Origin: Dendrophyllia cribrosa
Lineage: Eukaryota > Cnidaria > Anthozoa > Scleractinia > Dendrophylliidae
Direction: 5' to 3'
Assembly (NCBI GenBank): GCA_024195265.1
Contig: JAJLRJ010000007.1
Coordinates: 6,158,058-6,222,057, forward strand
Length of the DNA stretch: 64,000 nt
Shown here: in pieces, positions 1 to 10,900 of the stretch
Layout: each line of letters begins with the position of its first letter
How positions within the stretch are numbered: the stretch's first letter is position 1
Notes under the pieces: generated by a model
Told to the model about the DNA's origin: nothing
The model's database searches: none
Seen by the model: the letters and a program-made list of their open reading frames with translations, nothing else
Position numbers and translations under genes: made by a program

Positions 1-693
1 ACACTTAAAGAAAACTTGGCAAACATCTTAAAAGAAAAAAAAGTCAGCAATAATACCTGGTGCAATTATGTGGGGGAGGCTGCTTACAAAAAGAATATCA
101 CAGTACACAGAGCTACTTCAAAGAGTCCTTATGAGCTTGTGTTTGGAATTGTTCCACAACATCAAACCCACACAATAACATCAGCAGACCAAGAAGAGGA
201 ACCTGCAATAGAATGTGCTGAGGAAACAACTGAAAGAGACTCTGACACATCCCCACTTGCAACTCAACCAGATACAGATCATCAGGAGCCTCCCAAAGAC
301 TTAGATAAAAACTGTCAACCTCCCAAAAGAAAGGCCCAAGATAGTTCATCCCAAGTCAGAAAACAACTAAAGAGCCAAACCAATGAAAAGCAGAGCAAAT
401 ATAACGAAAAAATGAAATCTGCAAGACCAAAAATAAAACAGTTTGATGTCCATGACTATGTCTGTGTGAAAATAGATAAAGTCGACAAGAGTTCTCCAAT
501 TCACCCAAATGTTCTGTTCGGGAAAATAATGGAAATTGAAAACACCTATGCCAAGCTTTCAACAAAATTCGGAATGATAACCACTCTCATATCACCTTCA
601 AGATTAACCAAGTGCTCTAAACCAAATATTAAATTCAATACTACCAAAGAAATCACATTTACAACTGCTTGCAAAATGGCAATACAGCAATAA
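1..693 (+). mobile_element. C-terminal part of a transposon integrase, cut by the window edge
   Basis: The reading frame is open from base 1 to a TAA at 691-693, so the N-terminus lies outside the window. The block around bases 80-150 (YKKN, then HRATSKSPYELVFG) is the typical end of a retroviral-type integrase core, where the enzyme family has a conserved SPYELVFG-like motif. It is followed by an acidic and lysine-rich linker and a small basic domain (about bases 430-620) of the sort that ends Gypsy or Ginger integrases. Its catalytic residues would lie upstream of base 1. Its role would be DNA strand transfer during element insertion. It lies on the strand opposite to ABCB6, probably within an ABCB6 intron, because the remaining ABCB6 exons are not found between here and 1297. 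Whether it is Gypsy or Ginger cannot be decided from this fragment. Confidence 0.72.
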
Positions 694-858
694 ATGGAAT
701 AAAACATTGTACATATAACCTTAGAACAAGGAACGCAATAATAATAATATTGTCAATAAGAACAATAAAACTAGATTTCTAAGAATGTCCATTATCGTTT
801 GTTGTGTTATTCTCTAATAATATTGTAATTCCTTTTTAGACCTAAACAATTTACAACA

Positions 859-1003
859 CCTTAACACAAAGCTAACCTTAGTCAGAACTAACCCTGACCC
901 TAACATAAAGCTAACCCAAACCCTAACACTAACACTAAGCTAACCTTAACACTAAGCTAACCTTAACACTAAGCTAACCATAACCCTAACACAAAGCTAA
1001 CCA
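859..1003. repeat. Degenerate CTAACC / telomere-like tandem array
   Basis: About 145 bp made of variants of CTAACCCTAACA and AAGCTAACCTTAACACT, the latter repeated almost exactly three times near 930-985. It resembles the metazoan telomere repeat (TTAGGG)n read on the other strand but is strongly degenerated. It is intronic or intergenic and shows no coding potential. Confidence 0.7.
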
Positions 1004-1296
1004 TCGCAGATAACCTAGGTTTTATGTCAAATAAAGAAACAGGTAAACTTGGGAAAAAAATTACCTAGTGAAAAAAAAATTAACCTAGTTAAAAATTAAA
1101 TTTACCTGGAAAAAAAAATTACCTACAACATATATACTAGTGGAATCAGGTTACGGCACAGTGTAGTGAGATGCAAGAGAGGTCACTTCCAGCTGACCTA
1201 AAACAATAAAAGTCCAAGAAGTCCAAAGCAGTAAACAGTAGACTCCTGTACTTCTGTGTTAGGTTTAAGTTATTGCTAACATAATAAGAGTCTCAC

Positions 1297-4200
1297 CAAC
1301 ATAGAGAAACATGGTCATGAAGACAATCAATCCAAACCAGACATTGAAAGCAACAATGAAGTACACAATGGCCACTCCAATGTCAGCAAATGTTGGGACA
1401 ATATTGAACAAAAGGTAACTAAAAGCACAAAACAAAGCATGCATAATTTAGTTGGACAATGATTGCTCAAGATCCCATATGCACCCACCCACCCACCACA
1501 TCCTTCTTTCAGTGGCAAAATGACATACTGTAAACACCGGCGTATAAGCCGCACACGCAGAAAAGCCGCACCCCAAGTTTTGAAGCTCAAATTTTGAAAA
1601 AAAAAATGTTTCGAACTAACGACCAATCTGTATACAAAGGCCTATGAATCATTGTTAAGCTGTTATGTGTACACACATTTATTACATAAACACCAATGAA
1701 ATACCAGGTGAGCTTTCGCACGTAAACATCATATCTTCTCACGTGAGAATAACATGTTATCTTCACACGTGAAAAGATCACCGTTGCTACGTTGTTCTAC
1801 TTTAGAACTTCAAAAAAATATAAAAGTGAAATGGTTTGATTTCATTGGTGTTTATATAATAAACAGAACATTACATGGCCGCTTGAAGATACGAAATTTC
1901 TCTTCTCATGTTGAAAAATATTTCACGAGTGAGCGCAGCGAACGAGCGAAATATTTTTCAACACTCGAAGAGAAATTTTGTATCTTCGCGCGGCCATGTA
2001 ATATCCTCTATTTATTACACGACTAAGTCAATAAGATGGCCAATAAGTTACTAAAATCAACCAATCAGAATGCTCAATTGCCGGAGCGATATTCTCCAAG
2101 TATTGGACCGGGCATTGTCCTGAATGATCCCGCACGATCCTTCCGCCAGCAGGAGTCGTGTAATAAATCTCTTATTAACCAAGCCTGATTGGGACTGTAC
2201 TAGGAGAATATCGGCCCTCTGTCTTTTTTGTATGGACCTCGCTGTGCTCGATCTGTACTGTCAAGACCTCGGGCTGATATTCTCCCAGTACGGCCCTCAC
2301 GCTTGGTCATTAAGATATATGTATAACTCATTAACCAAGTGCAAGGGCCGCCCATAATGGGAGAATACAGACCTGATGTATAAAAGACAGAGGGCCAATA
2401 TTCTCCCAGTACAGTCCTGAGCAAGCTTGGTTACTAAGAGATTTATTACATGCCTGAAAAATGTGAAAAAATCCCATGATTCTCTTTCAGAAAATTACTT
2501 GGTCTGATATTGGATCAGCAAATAAGAATTTTGATTGGTTATCAGCCCTCTGAAATATATCTTACTCATGTAATAAAATGTATATGTTGGAATGGAGTTA
2601 AAAGACCACAAAATAAACTTACTTTAGCAGATTGTAAATGCTGTTTGCACCTCTATCTACCATCCTGATCACTTCGCCAGTTTTACGATTCAAATGCCAG
2701 CTGAGGGACAGGCTGAAAATGTTGAAGTCAAGGCAAAATGTGTAAACTTAACTGACATGCTCCACACTTTGGACAGAATTTACTGGCAGTTGTAGAGTTT
2801 GGCGACTGTTATGTTTTAATTTGTGTCTCGACTGATATTTTTTAACACATGAAATCCTAATTTAAAGTGTTGCTATTGAAATAACAACTTAGTCAAGGCT
2901 GTCACTATTGTTTAAAGTATGTCTAGCAACTGAAAAATTTTTTTTTAGTGCTTAACACTTTGTTTGTCTACCAGAGTACTGAAGATCAGAATAAAATATT
3001 GTATTTTCTGGGGCAAATTGCCATTTTGAGCTCCCTGCCATTTTTCACAACCCTGTGAGTGTCAAAGAGTTCTACATACATGTACATCATATTGTCACTG
3101 ATGGTGTTCATTTGTCAATTTTTTGCATAAAAATTAAAGATTTGACAATTTGCCCCTTACTTATAGCACTTAGTTACTATAGGAGGAAACGGTTGAAAAC
3201 ACATGTTTATACCTGTGAAGATGTGCAAAGAGCCGCACTTGAAGAGTTCTGCTGGTAAACTGCTGAATCTTTATCCACAGGAATGCCTTGATGTTGTTTA
3301 GTAACCCAATCCCTCCAGTTCCACCACCCTGTAAAAACCTTAACGCCACGTAAATCAGGATCAGATGCCAAGGGTCTGTGATTGCGACATTTCCTGGCGT
3401 CAGGCGGTTGACTACAATGAAACAGAATAAATTTTTAATCAAAGGCTCCTATGAGATTCAACTTGTGAAATACAAAACTTTCCGACCCTCCCCTCTCCTG
3501 GATGTTTTACTTCACCGACCCCACCCTCCACCCCCTGCATCTAACTGCCCACCCTCCCCTCCCTCCAAGTCATCCCCATGTGTAAGGTAGGTGATTATAG
3601 CACATCGCAGGCTCAATATTCACCAACCCTCCCCTCTCCTGGACGTTTTGCTCTAATGACCCCCCCCCCCCCCCTCCTCTTTTCTATAATTGACTTCAAG
3701 GTGTTTGGTTAACACCTTAAAGTCAATTAAAGAAACAAGGTTGTGCTTTGTTTTTTTTTTCCCTGATAAACACCATTCCTCGTGTTAGACACGGCATATA
3801 ATTTGAAAACTAAAAAATTAAAAACATGACATTAAAAAAAGAAGTTTCACTCACCTATTATCTTATACATGTAAGGAACAAGAACATTCACAGCACGGCC
3901 AGCTCCCAGGATAAGAAAGCACACAACTACCTTGACTTGAAGGCCCCTAGGAACAACAAAGTAAGTAAGTAAAGTCGCGCACACGAGCCAGAAGGCTCAC
4001 AGCGGCCGGAGCTTAAACCCGGTTTCTGTAGCATGAAGCGACTAGGAATATTGCTACTCCCCCCTGGATGGGATGCTAGTCCATCACAGGGTTACCCCCA
4101 GCATTTTTTTTGTCGCCGGTACCCATTTATACACCTGGGTGGAGAGAGACAGTGTGGAGTAAAGTTTCTTGTCTAAGGAAACAACACGACGGCAGAGACC

Positions 4201-7200
4201 AGGCTTCGAACCATCGACCTTCAGGTTGAAAGTCCGACGCACTAACCACTAGACCACCGTGGCTCCACCTTAGGAACAACAAAAGAACATCATTATTTTT
4301 AGAGGGGTTGCATTGTCCAGAGGGTAAGTTCCACAGGAAAGTCTGACAAGCAACACAGCATCAAAACAGCAACATCAGTGAAGTGAAATGATGAATGACA
4401 AGAAGATTCTGTGAAATTGCGAACTAGCAATGTGCTGGTGCCATAACTTTGACAGCGACATGCGAACCTCGCGAAATGAGACTTGGGACATGCACCCCCT
4501 TCTCAGGTTCTAAGCATTTAAGTTTGCAGCTAAGTTTGATGAACAGTACTTCTGGTTCCCACCCCATGTACAGTGGCTCTCACATCTTTGTACATTTTGT
4601 ACTGCACAATTATTGAGTAACTTTCATTTGAATGTCGGAAGTTATCTTGCAAGTGCTTTCAATTGGTTTTGCATTGCTATGCTTTGTGATTGGCTAAAAT
4701 ATCTCAGCAACTTTATCAACCAATTAGAAGTGAAACCAAAACCATTATGGCATGCTCACACACATTTTCCGGCACTTTGCTTCGTACCCTGATTGGTTCA
4801 TTGGATTGTCCCGCGTCTGTTGTGATTGGTCAGAGTGATTACTTTGGTTTTTTGTTTCATGACACTTAATTTAAAGAACCGCACAAAATGTTCCCATTTA
4901 CCCATTTACTCAACCTTGGGTAGCCTGCTTCCTACACAGGATTCTCAAGATGGAATAAAGCTTTTTTTGTCCCCTTTTCTCTAGAAATGCCCTTCACTGT
5001 AGTTACCTGTCTGCAGGCCATAAGAAAGGCCATAACATCTTTGTTTTTTGCCAGAGATCTTTAAAAGCTGATTGTCCTCGGCGATCGGTTGCCTTAAAAA
5101 AAAGCAACAGTCTTAACAGTAAAATTAAATGAAATTCTAGTGTGACCATTCATGGTCACTCTCTCGGTACATGTAATTTACAGTGATACTGTTTATCATG
5201 CTTATGGTGTCCCTATTTATCTTGTGAATATGCAAAGTGTTGAACGAGATATGGTAAATAGAAACAGATATGCAAATTAGCACTGGGATGTAAACTTTTT
5301 TGTAATTCCCCAGTGCATGCATTACATCATCCAGTTGTCTTGACAGTCTTGTTTCACACAATGGATATTTACAGTATGTCATGCTAAGATGTTTTCATCG
5401 TTTTAAATCTGTTTGCTCATCAGTTCTATGACTTCAAACTCAGTATGGAAAATTAAAACAGATCTGTGGACTTTAAATGGATTTTGTAGCATTTAGGGTA
5501 AAATGTCACTATCGATTGATCGCTGTCACTGCATGCTCCACTCACTTGGCTGTAAAGCTTTGTTAGTAATTCCCCAGTGTATTAAGTCATCCGGTTGTCT
5601 TGTTCACAAGTTCACACAATGCATATTTATGTCACGCTAAGATGTTTTCATTGTTTTAAATTGTCATTAAAGTTATTTACTGCAGTGACGCTGCTGAAAG
5701 TCAAGTTTGATATGGATCAGTTCATCAAGTGTATATCTCTCTATATACCATGAACTTTTGGCTAAAGAATCTTTTATTTTGATCATTTCATATTCAAAGA
5801 GTTGGCTCACAGGAGCCTTTGATTTTATACAATGAGAATTTTTTTTTTTAATTTTGATGTTGGGCATGTTACAACAAGGTACACAAAAACAAAAAGAAAG
5901 TTGCCTTACTGCAGTTCCTTCCATAAATGTTGGTTCTTCCTTGACGGGTACTTGTGGCTTGGGTGGACGATAAAGCCCTGGTCCTATTAGTCCAAACAGA
6001 AAGATCAGAATGATGATCGTGTAACGTGACACAAACAAGCCAAACTCAGCTTCCTGGATCCTTGAATTCCGGCCAAACCACCAGTGAGAATTATTCCACG
6101 AGATGAAGGATAAGTTCTCAAGAACAAATGCCAGCGCCCAAAACAGAAGCAGGCCAAGTGAATGCCTGCTGATGCGAGCCTTGAAATACTGTGCACTTTC
6201 AGTACGTAGAACATAAAATGCCAACATCCATGTAATGAACATCCCACTGTCATTAAAAATAACATAGCCTTGCAGTCTGTCCTTTGCAATTGCAGCTTTG
6301 GTTATCACATCAATAACAGGAACAAACAGAAGGATAATGTGTAAGAACTGTTGAAATGTGTAGGAAAACGATGTGCGGTTGTCTCCATGGACAAATTGAG
6401 CTGGATTTGTAATAGAATCAATGGCACCATTATTTAATTCACATCGACCATCAATGCGCTTGCATTTCAACACACAATCGCAGGTTTTACTTTCATCTCT
6501 TAAAATGTCTTGAACAGATGTTGACTCGGCATCGGACAGCAGTGTATGCCGGTTGCCTTCTGCATGAATCTTCCTTTTCTTCCACAGTTGAACCACAAAG
6601 ATTATTAAGATAAAGAAAAGCAAAGTGGCTGGGGGTACAGTCCCCATGATGCATCTTGGCAAGCCCGAGTCCTCAGAGGCGTGACTTGTCAAAGTTTCAT
6701 TGAAGTCACAATACTGAGTACAAATCATTGTGAATTGTTTATTTGCCTCCAGCTAACAGAATGTCTTTTAGAATTACATTCACCTGTGGGTAATAACAAG
6801 ATATATCCTGCATGGTTATAATATTACAATAAACACTCACACAAATAGACTGCTAGCATTCCCTCTCTGGATTAAGTCAAGTGAGCAAGCATCACACTAG
6901 TGATTGGCAATACACCACTTTCATAATGGCGGCCGAATTATTTATTCTTTTATATGTATGTTAATTAGCCTCACAGGCCACGTTTTAGAGTATAAAGTCT
7001 TTTGAATTTTGCACACGCCAACGAGGCCGGTGAGGCTAATTAACATACATATAAAAGAATAAATAATTCGGCCGCCATTATGAAAGTGGTGTATTGGTGA
7101 TCGACTAAGTGTGCAAAAGTTATATGAGCCGAGGGGTTCGAGGTCCCCCCCCCCCCCCCCCCCCCCGGCTCGTTCACTCCGTCCAGTCTTGGCCTGCTGA

Positions 7201-10200
7201 GATTGTTTTTGTGATTAGCCTGCCCGCATGAAGAACTAAAAAGGTACAGCTAGCAGTGTACAACATAAACAAACATTTATGTGTATTGGGGTACTTGGAC
7301 AAGAGTGGAGAAGACAGTGGAGAGACTGCTAGAAATAACAGTTGGTCATCAGACATTGTCCAGCCAAACTTCTAAACAGTCAGATAAATTTTACATTACT
7401 GCTATCCACAAGGTGGGGTGGGGGGGGGGGGTACTCTGGATTTAAAGTGACGGGGATGTGCAAAGGATTTTTTTGGGTTTGAACTTTTCGAATCTGGAAT
7501 TTTTTTGAATAAGAACATTTTGGCAAGTATTTTTTGGGATGGCTTGAGTGAAGTAGGGATTTTTTGGGGGATTCAAAACATTATAAAGATTTATGGTAAA
7601 GAACTGTTGCCGTGCATAGTGCCTGCATAATACTACAAATGTAGTATAGCCAAACATGTTCTGGGTATTTTTAAAGTTCAAAAATTCAGCATGAGAATTT
7701 TTTGGGTATAATTTTGGTTTGGGGGATTTTATTGGGTTTTGCTGGAAGCTCTAGGGGATTTTTTTGGGGTATTGATTTTTGCCCTCATTCGCATATCCCT
7801 GTCACTTTAAACATGGAGTACCCACCCATGGGCTGGCATCCCCCTAAACACCCACAACTAAATGACCCCGAAACCTGGGGAAGGTGGGTAATCTCATATA
7901 TAATAATAATTACTGTAAACACCGGTGTATAAGCCGCACTTGTTTGCCCAAAATGTTTGCTCAAAATCGAGGGTGCGGCTTATCTAAGGGAACATCTGCA
8001 AACGGTTATCATACTTTCTGTACTTGAGCCTGGAAATTAAGATTATATTTATTAGAGGTGTATAACGTGGAACAAAAATTCTTTAACTTTAGATGATGTA
8101 GAAAAGTGAGTCTTGTCTGTCTAACAGAGCGGCCAGAGCGACTCCGAGACCAAAACTCAAATTGAACAATCCACATCGAACACGTAACGCACAAACGTGA
8201 GCTTTATAAATTGTAAAATTTAGCTTGAAATTGTCAAAATACTAGACTTGCACACAAGTCGACTGCGAAGCCCCCGAGAGCGCGACGAAGTCGCGCAAAG
8301 CGAGCGACGAAGTCGCGAGTCGACTTGTTTCGTCTGCACGAAATCGAATTTAATTTGCATATTGTTGGCGCGAAAATATTGGTTGGGCTGGTAAAATAAA
8401 CAGTTCTCAAATGACTGGATAGTCTGAATTCCACAATGAATGGGGATGACCCGACTCGGAACTTTCTGGACCCAATACAACAGCCTTGACTCCTTTCTCG
8501 CGAAGAAATGATAACTAATCTTTCATCAGTGAAACCAATGGAAAAATAACGAGGCAAACTGTTTCTACAATACCTCTTTCGCCATGTTTAAAGAAATCCC
8601 GGCAGAACAAACGGCGCGATGTGGAATGTGAGACTTTCCTGAACCAATCATTAACACATCTCGACCACTAATGTCAGCTTCAACTACTTTGCGTTGATTT
8701 TCTCGAATTTCTTCAAAACCAAGCTTAGTTTATAGCTTCCTCTTCATTCATTTTCCTCGCAGTTCTTCACCTCGTGAACGCGTGAGCAAGCAAAGGATCA
8801 AGTTTCCCGGAAAGCGACGTCATGAAACTTAGCGCTCTCTGATTGGACATCAATGCTGCCACACCCCCGACACACCGCCGACCTAAAAACAGGTCGGTAA
8901 AATATGGCGCGCTGCAGGCGAGAAAAGTCCGTTCTCCGCCCGACCACCCAAAAACGGACTTTGAGAAAGTCTATCAAAATACCTGTGTTAAAACAGTGCT
9001 CACTATCTTTGTCAGACATTTCGAAGCTTTTAGCAATGAAGGTACACCAAAGACGAATGAAGGAAGCCAAAGAAAAGAGTTGCGGCTGTAAACAAGCGGC
9101 CATCTTGGTTAACCTTAGTTACGAGGCTAAATAAAAGCATGTGCTCAAGAAATTTGCACAGTTACCAAGCTTGTTTTGGCCTGAACAAACAGCGGGCAAA
9201 CGAAGGTAGCTGCGCTGAAAACTGCTGAAACTGTGGGTTTTTTTTTTTCAATACATGATGATTCGTTGGATAGAAGCAAAGTCGTGGGCCAATTCCAGAC
9301 TTATGTTTTTATTTTAAAAAACTTTGAGCTTCAAAACTTGGGTGCGGCTTATCTACGAGTGCGGCTTATACACCAGTGTTTACGGTATAATAAATTATAC
9401 AGTATAAGCTACGTACATGGGTATGTACCACTATGAAGGGTATGGTCTTCAAACAGTTTATTCTAGGATAGGGTATAGAAATCAGAGATTTTTGGAAAAG
9501 AATAGGGTATTATTTACTAGGAAACTGAAAAAAGTGGTATAAATGATTTAGTGTAGAGTAAGAAAGTGACAGAGACTTACATAAACTAAGTCTGGTACAG
9601 TATACCAAAATAGGGTAGAGATTTTTGGTGTTTAGTCAAGAATAAAGTTGCAAAATGCAGCTGATGATGCTGGTATAGAGCGAGGGTTTCAGAGTCCCAG
9701 CAGCATGCCTCCACCCAAAAATATACAGAGTACCCCCCTAACCCCCCCCCCCCCCCCCTTGCCCCTACCACCGCCTGGGATCTAAACACAAAACAGTTGC
9801 AAAATATATACATAAACATTTACACACAAAGCTAATTTAAGCTTAAGGTGAGAAAAAAGTGAAAAATTAATGGAAACTGAAGGGCTAATACTGGTAAATT
9901 TGCAATTTAAACAACCCAGGCCTGATATCTTTTATATCAGGGTATCAGGGTACTGCCATTTTAGACTATAAAGAACCAACAAAGGGGGGGGGGGGGGTCA
10001 CGATCCCATTTCACACACCTTTGTACGCAATTCACACATTCGTTGAATTCCTTAATCTGGTTCCTGACAAGGATATTAGTTCCTAAATTCACGAATCACA
10101 TTTCCATTTTACTAACTTTCATGTTTCACGCACTGATTTTTGCCATGATCACGCGTCATGCATGAACCCTTTGCCACCCTCTATAAAGTACTGACAGTGC

Positions 10201-10900
10201 TCCCCTGGGCTGGGGATCTATGTTGTTGTTTTGAGGTCAAAAACACGAGGATGTCAAAAGCTCGGGGTTACACTGAGGGTAGGCTAATGCCTGCCTGGGG
10301 GGATGGGGGGAATGGCCAATGCTGTATAAAGTGCAAAACTGTCAAATTTGCTGAATCATTGCATTGTGTAAACATTTGAGTTTAAACAGGAGCTTATTAG
10401 TTGAAATAAACACTCTGATCTGAATGTCGACTTACAAAAGTCTGCCCGTTTTCCTCTTTATACAACTCTTCGATTCAGTCTTCCTCTTCCTGATTATACG
10501 CTTCAGCTTAAAAGGTTGCCTTTACATTTAAATAACCAAGAAATTGAACCAGGACTATCAACAAACCAGAACTTTCATTCGATACCATTTGTTTAACATT
10601 ATTCTGTAGTGGAAACTTTAGAATTAAGCGTAAGTTTAAATCTGTGTCGTTTGGCGTACTTTCTGTAGCCTGACAGCAAGAGAAATGAACTTGTTTTTTA
10701 GCTAAATTTCCATGTTAAACGTCATATTTTGTCTTGGGATGTTTGTACTAAGCTGCAAAGTTGATGCTAAAACCTTTACTTGTAATATATGTCCTGAATA
10801 ATAGGACTGGAAGGCCATAAAAATAACTTACCTTTGCACAGAACTCCTTGAGCACAAAATGTGAATGAAGAAACGACAAGCAACCGCGTGGGACTAGTTC
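1297..10900 (-). CDS. ABCB6: ABCB6/HMT-1-type half ABC transporter, 5' part (C-terminal half outside window)
   Basis: Exons on the minus strand: 5'UTR exon about 10900-10832; 6783-5910 (ATG at 6728); 5092-5007; 3946-3855; 3411-3213; 2712-2623; 1418-1297. All have AG/GT borders and phases that join without a stop, giving residues 1-469. Residues 1-273 are the five-helix N-terminal extension seen in ABCB6 and HMT-1 (helices near 32-49, 126-144, 160-175, 190-208, 234-252). The ABC membrane domain follows, with recognisable ABCB6 stretches: FLQGGGTGG, FLWIKIQQFTSR, WHLNRKTGEV, FNIVPTFADI and FNVWFGLIVF. The family exports porphyrins or metal-thiol complexes and sits in endolysosomal, mitochondrial or plasma membranes. 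The Walker A/B ATPase domain is not in the window. A cysteine-rich loop (C83, C85, C89, C96) lies between helices 1 and 2. The gene is read toward the left edge, so the rest should lie at negative coordinates. Confidence 0.93.
1528..1600. mobile_element. Terminal fragment of the TA-flanked element family seen at 7913-9385
   Basis: CTGTAAACACCGGCGTATAA followed by GCCGCAC and CAAGTTTTGAAGCTCAAA matches, base for base over most of about 75 bp, the reverse complement of the right end of the full element (9385 back to about 9310). TA precedes it. The rest of the element is missing. Confidence 0.7.
1678..1864. repeat. MITE-like inverted repeat element
   Basis: TTTATTACATAAACACCAAT (1678) is repeated in inverted form as ATTGGTGTTTATATAATAAA, ending near 1864, giving terminal inverted repeats of about 24 bp around a 140 bp AT-rich core. 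No coding frame. Confidence 0.55.
1868..2003. repeat. Palindromic MITE with GAGCGCAGCGAACGAG centre
   Basis: ACATTACATGGCCGCTTGAA at the left is mirrored by CGCGGCCATGTAAT at the right, and the inner parts (GAAATTTCTCTTCTC, TTGAAAAATATTTC) are also mirrored, so almost the whole 136 bp folds as one hairpin with a short GC-rich loop. Confidence 0.65.
2157..2453. repeat. MITE with inverted ends TGTAATAAATCTCTTA
   Basis: TGTAATAAATCTCTTATTAA at the left corresponds in inverted form to TTACTAAGAGATTTATTACA at the right, with the flanking AACCAAGC / GCTTGGTT also mirrored. Internal GGGAGAATA blocks are repeated. It lies in the ABCB6 intron between exons 2712-2623 and 1418-1297. Confidence 0.6.
3430..3680 (-). 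repeat. Dispersed repeat with pyrimidine-rich core
   Basis: AATCAAAGGCTCCTATGAGA and the CCCTCCCCTCTCC tract are shared, in opposite orientation, with 19675-19830 (AGGAGCCTTTGATTC next to GGGGAGGGTGGG). Shorter copies of the AGGAGCCTTTGATT motif occur at 5805-5825 and 49690-49705. A run of about 13 C lies at 3661. Confidence 0.55.
3948..4283 (-). mobile_element. tRNA-derived SINE with 13 bp target duplication
   Basis: Read on the minus strand, the 310 bp element (4270-3961) starts with a tRNA-like head (A-box-like TGGTCTAGTGGTTAG, B-box-like GGTTCGAAGCC), continues with a body containing CCCAGGTGTATAAATGGG, and ends in an ACTT tandem tail. It is flanked by perfect 13 bp copies of TAGGAACAACAAA (3948-3960 and 4271-4283). 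The tail-side copy contains the A of the AG acceptor of the next ABCB6 exon. Confidence 0.88.
4640..4880. repeat. Dispersed repeat (family also at 36180-36370 and 43040-43325)
   Basis: Shared landmarks in order are TTTTGCATTGCTA, GTGATTGGCTA, GAAGTGAAACCAAAACC, CCTGATTGGTTCATTGGATT and TGTGATTGGTCAGAGTGATT. The copy at 43040 has the clearest inverted ends. This copy is intronic in ABCB6. Confidence 0.6.
5291..5668. repeat. Local direct duplication in an ABCB6 intron
   Basis: About 115 bp near 5291-5410 recurs at about 5553-5668. Shared blocks are AATTCCCCAGTG, TTGTCTTG, TTCACACAATG, GCTAAGATGTTTTCAT and GTTTTAAAT. The copies differ by small indels. Confidence 0.6.
5910..6783 (-). CDS. ABCB6: ABCB6 first coding exon (N-terminal membrane extension)
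   Basis: The exon starts after a CCCACAG acceptor and carries 55 nt of leader before ATG at 6728-6726. It ends at a GCA/GTAAGG donor, so the 819 coding bases end in phase 0. An open frame runs past the donor to 5673 but codes only for intron sequence. The start is supported by the in-frame TAA triplet of the leader and by alignment of the first helix with other ABCB6 proteins. The leader contains an ATG immediately followed by TAA (6779-6774), a minimal start-stop uORF. Confidence 0.9.
6908..7096. repeat. MITE with long near-perfect inverted ends
   Basis: CAATACACCACTTTCATAAT through GTTAATTAGCCTCAC (6908-6975) is mirrored at 7037-7096, about 60 bp per arm around a 60 bp core. Flanks GTGATTGG and GTGATCGA suggest a degenerate 8 bp target duplication. 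It lies in ABCB6 intron 1. Confidence 0.75.
7431..7820. repeat. MITE-like element next to a poly-G run
   Basis: GTACTCTGGATTTAAAGTGA at the left matches the inverted right end (GTACTCCATGTTTAAAGTGA). The interior is rich in GGGATTTTTTGGG motifs. A G run precedes it at 7421-7430. Confidence 0.6.
7913..9385. mobile_element. 1.47 kb non-autonomous TA-flanked DNA transposon
   Basis: Left end CTGTAAACACCGGTGTATAA and inverted right end CCGTAAACACTGGTGTATAA, each followed by GCCGCAC and, a little further in, a second TAAGCCGCACCC copy. TA dinucleotides flank both ends (7911-7912 and 9386-9387), as for Tc1/mariner/pogo insertions. No transposase is recognised inside; the frame at 8904-9134 is basic but unlike any transposase I know. 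It lies in ABCB6 intron 1. Confidence 0.75.
9386..10830. other. Rest of ABCB6 intron 1, low-complexity repeats
   Basis: Holds a TAGGGTA-rich repeat (about 9420-9740) ending in a C run, a G run at about 9985, and unique AT-rich sequence. No gene, RNA or inverted repeat is supported. Confidence 0.5.
10832..10900 (-). other. ABCB6: Untranslated first exon of ABCB6 (donor certain, start approximate)
   Basis: Minus-strand sequence ends in CAAAG/GTAAGT at 10832, a consensus donor, and contains no ATG. It pairs with the acceptor at 6784, giving a 4.05 kb first intron. The upstream limit (transcription start) is a guess. Confidence 0.55.

Noticed and set aside
8904..9134. 76-codon basic frame starting MARCRREK inside the TA-flanked element
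   Set aside because: No match to a transposase helix-turn-helix or catalytic motif that I know; the length is within chance for this region.
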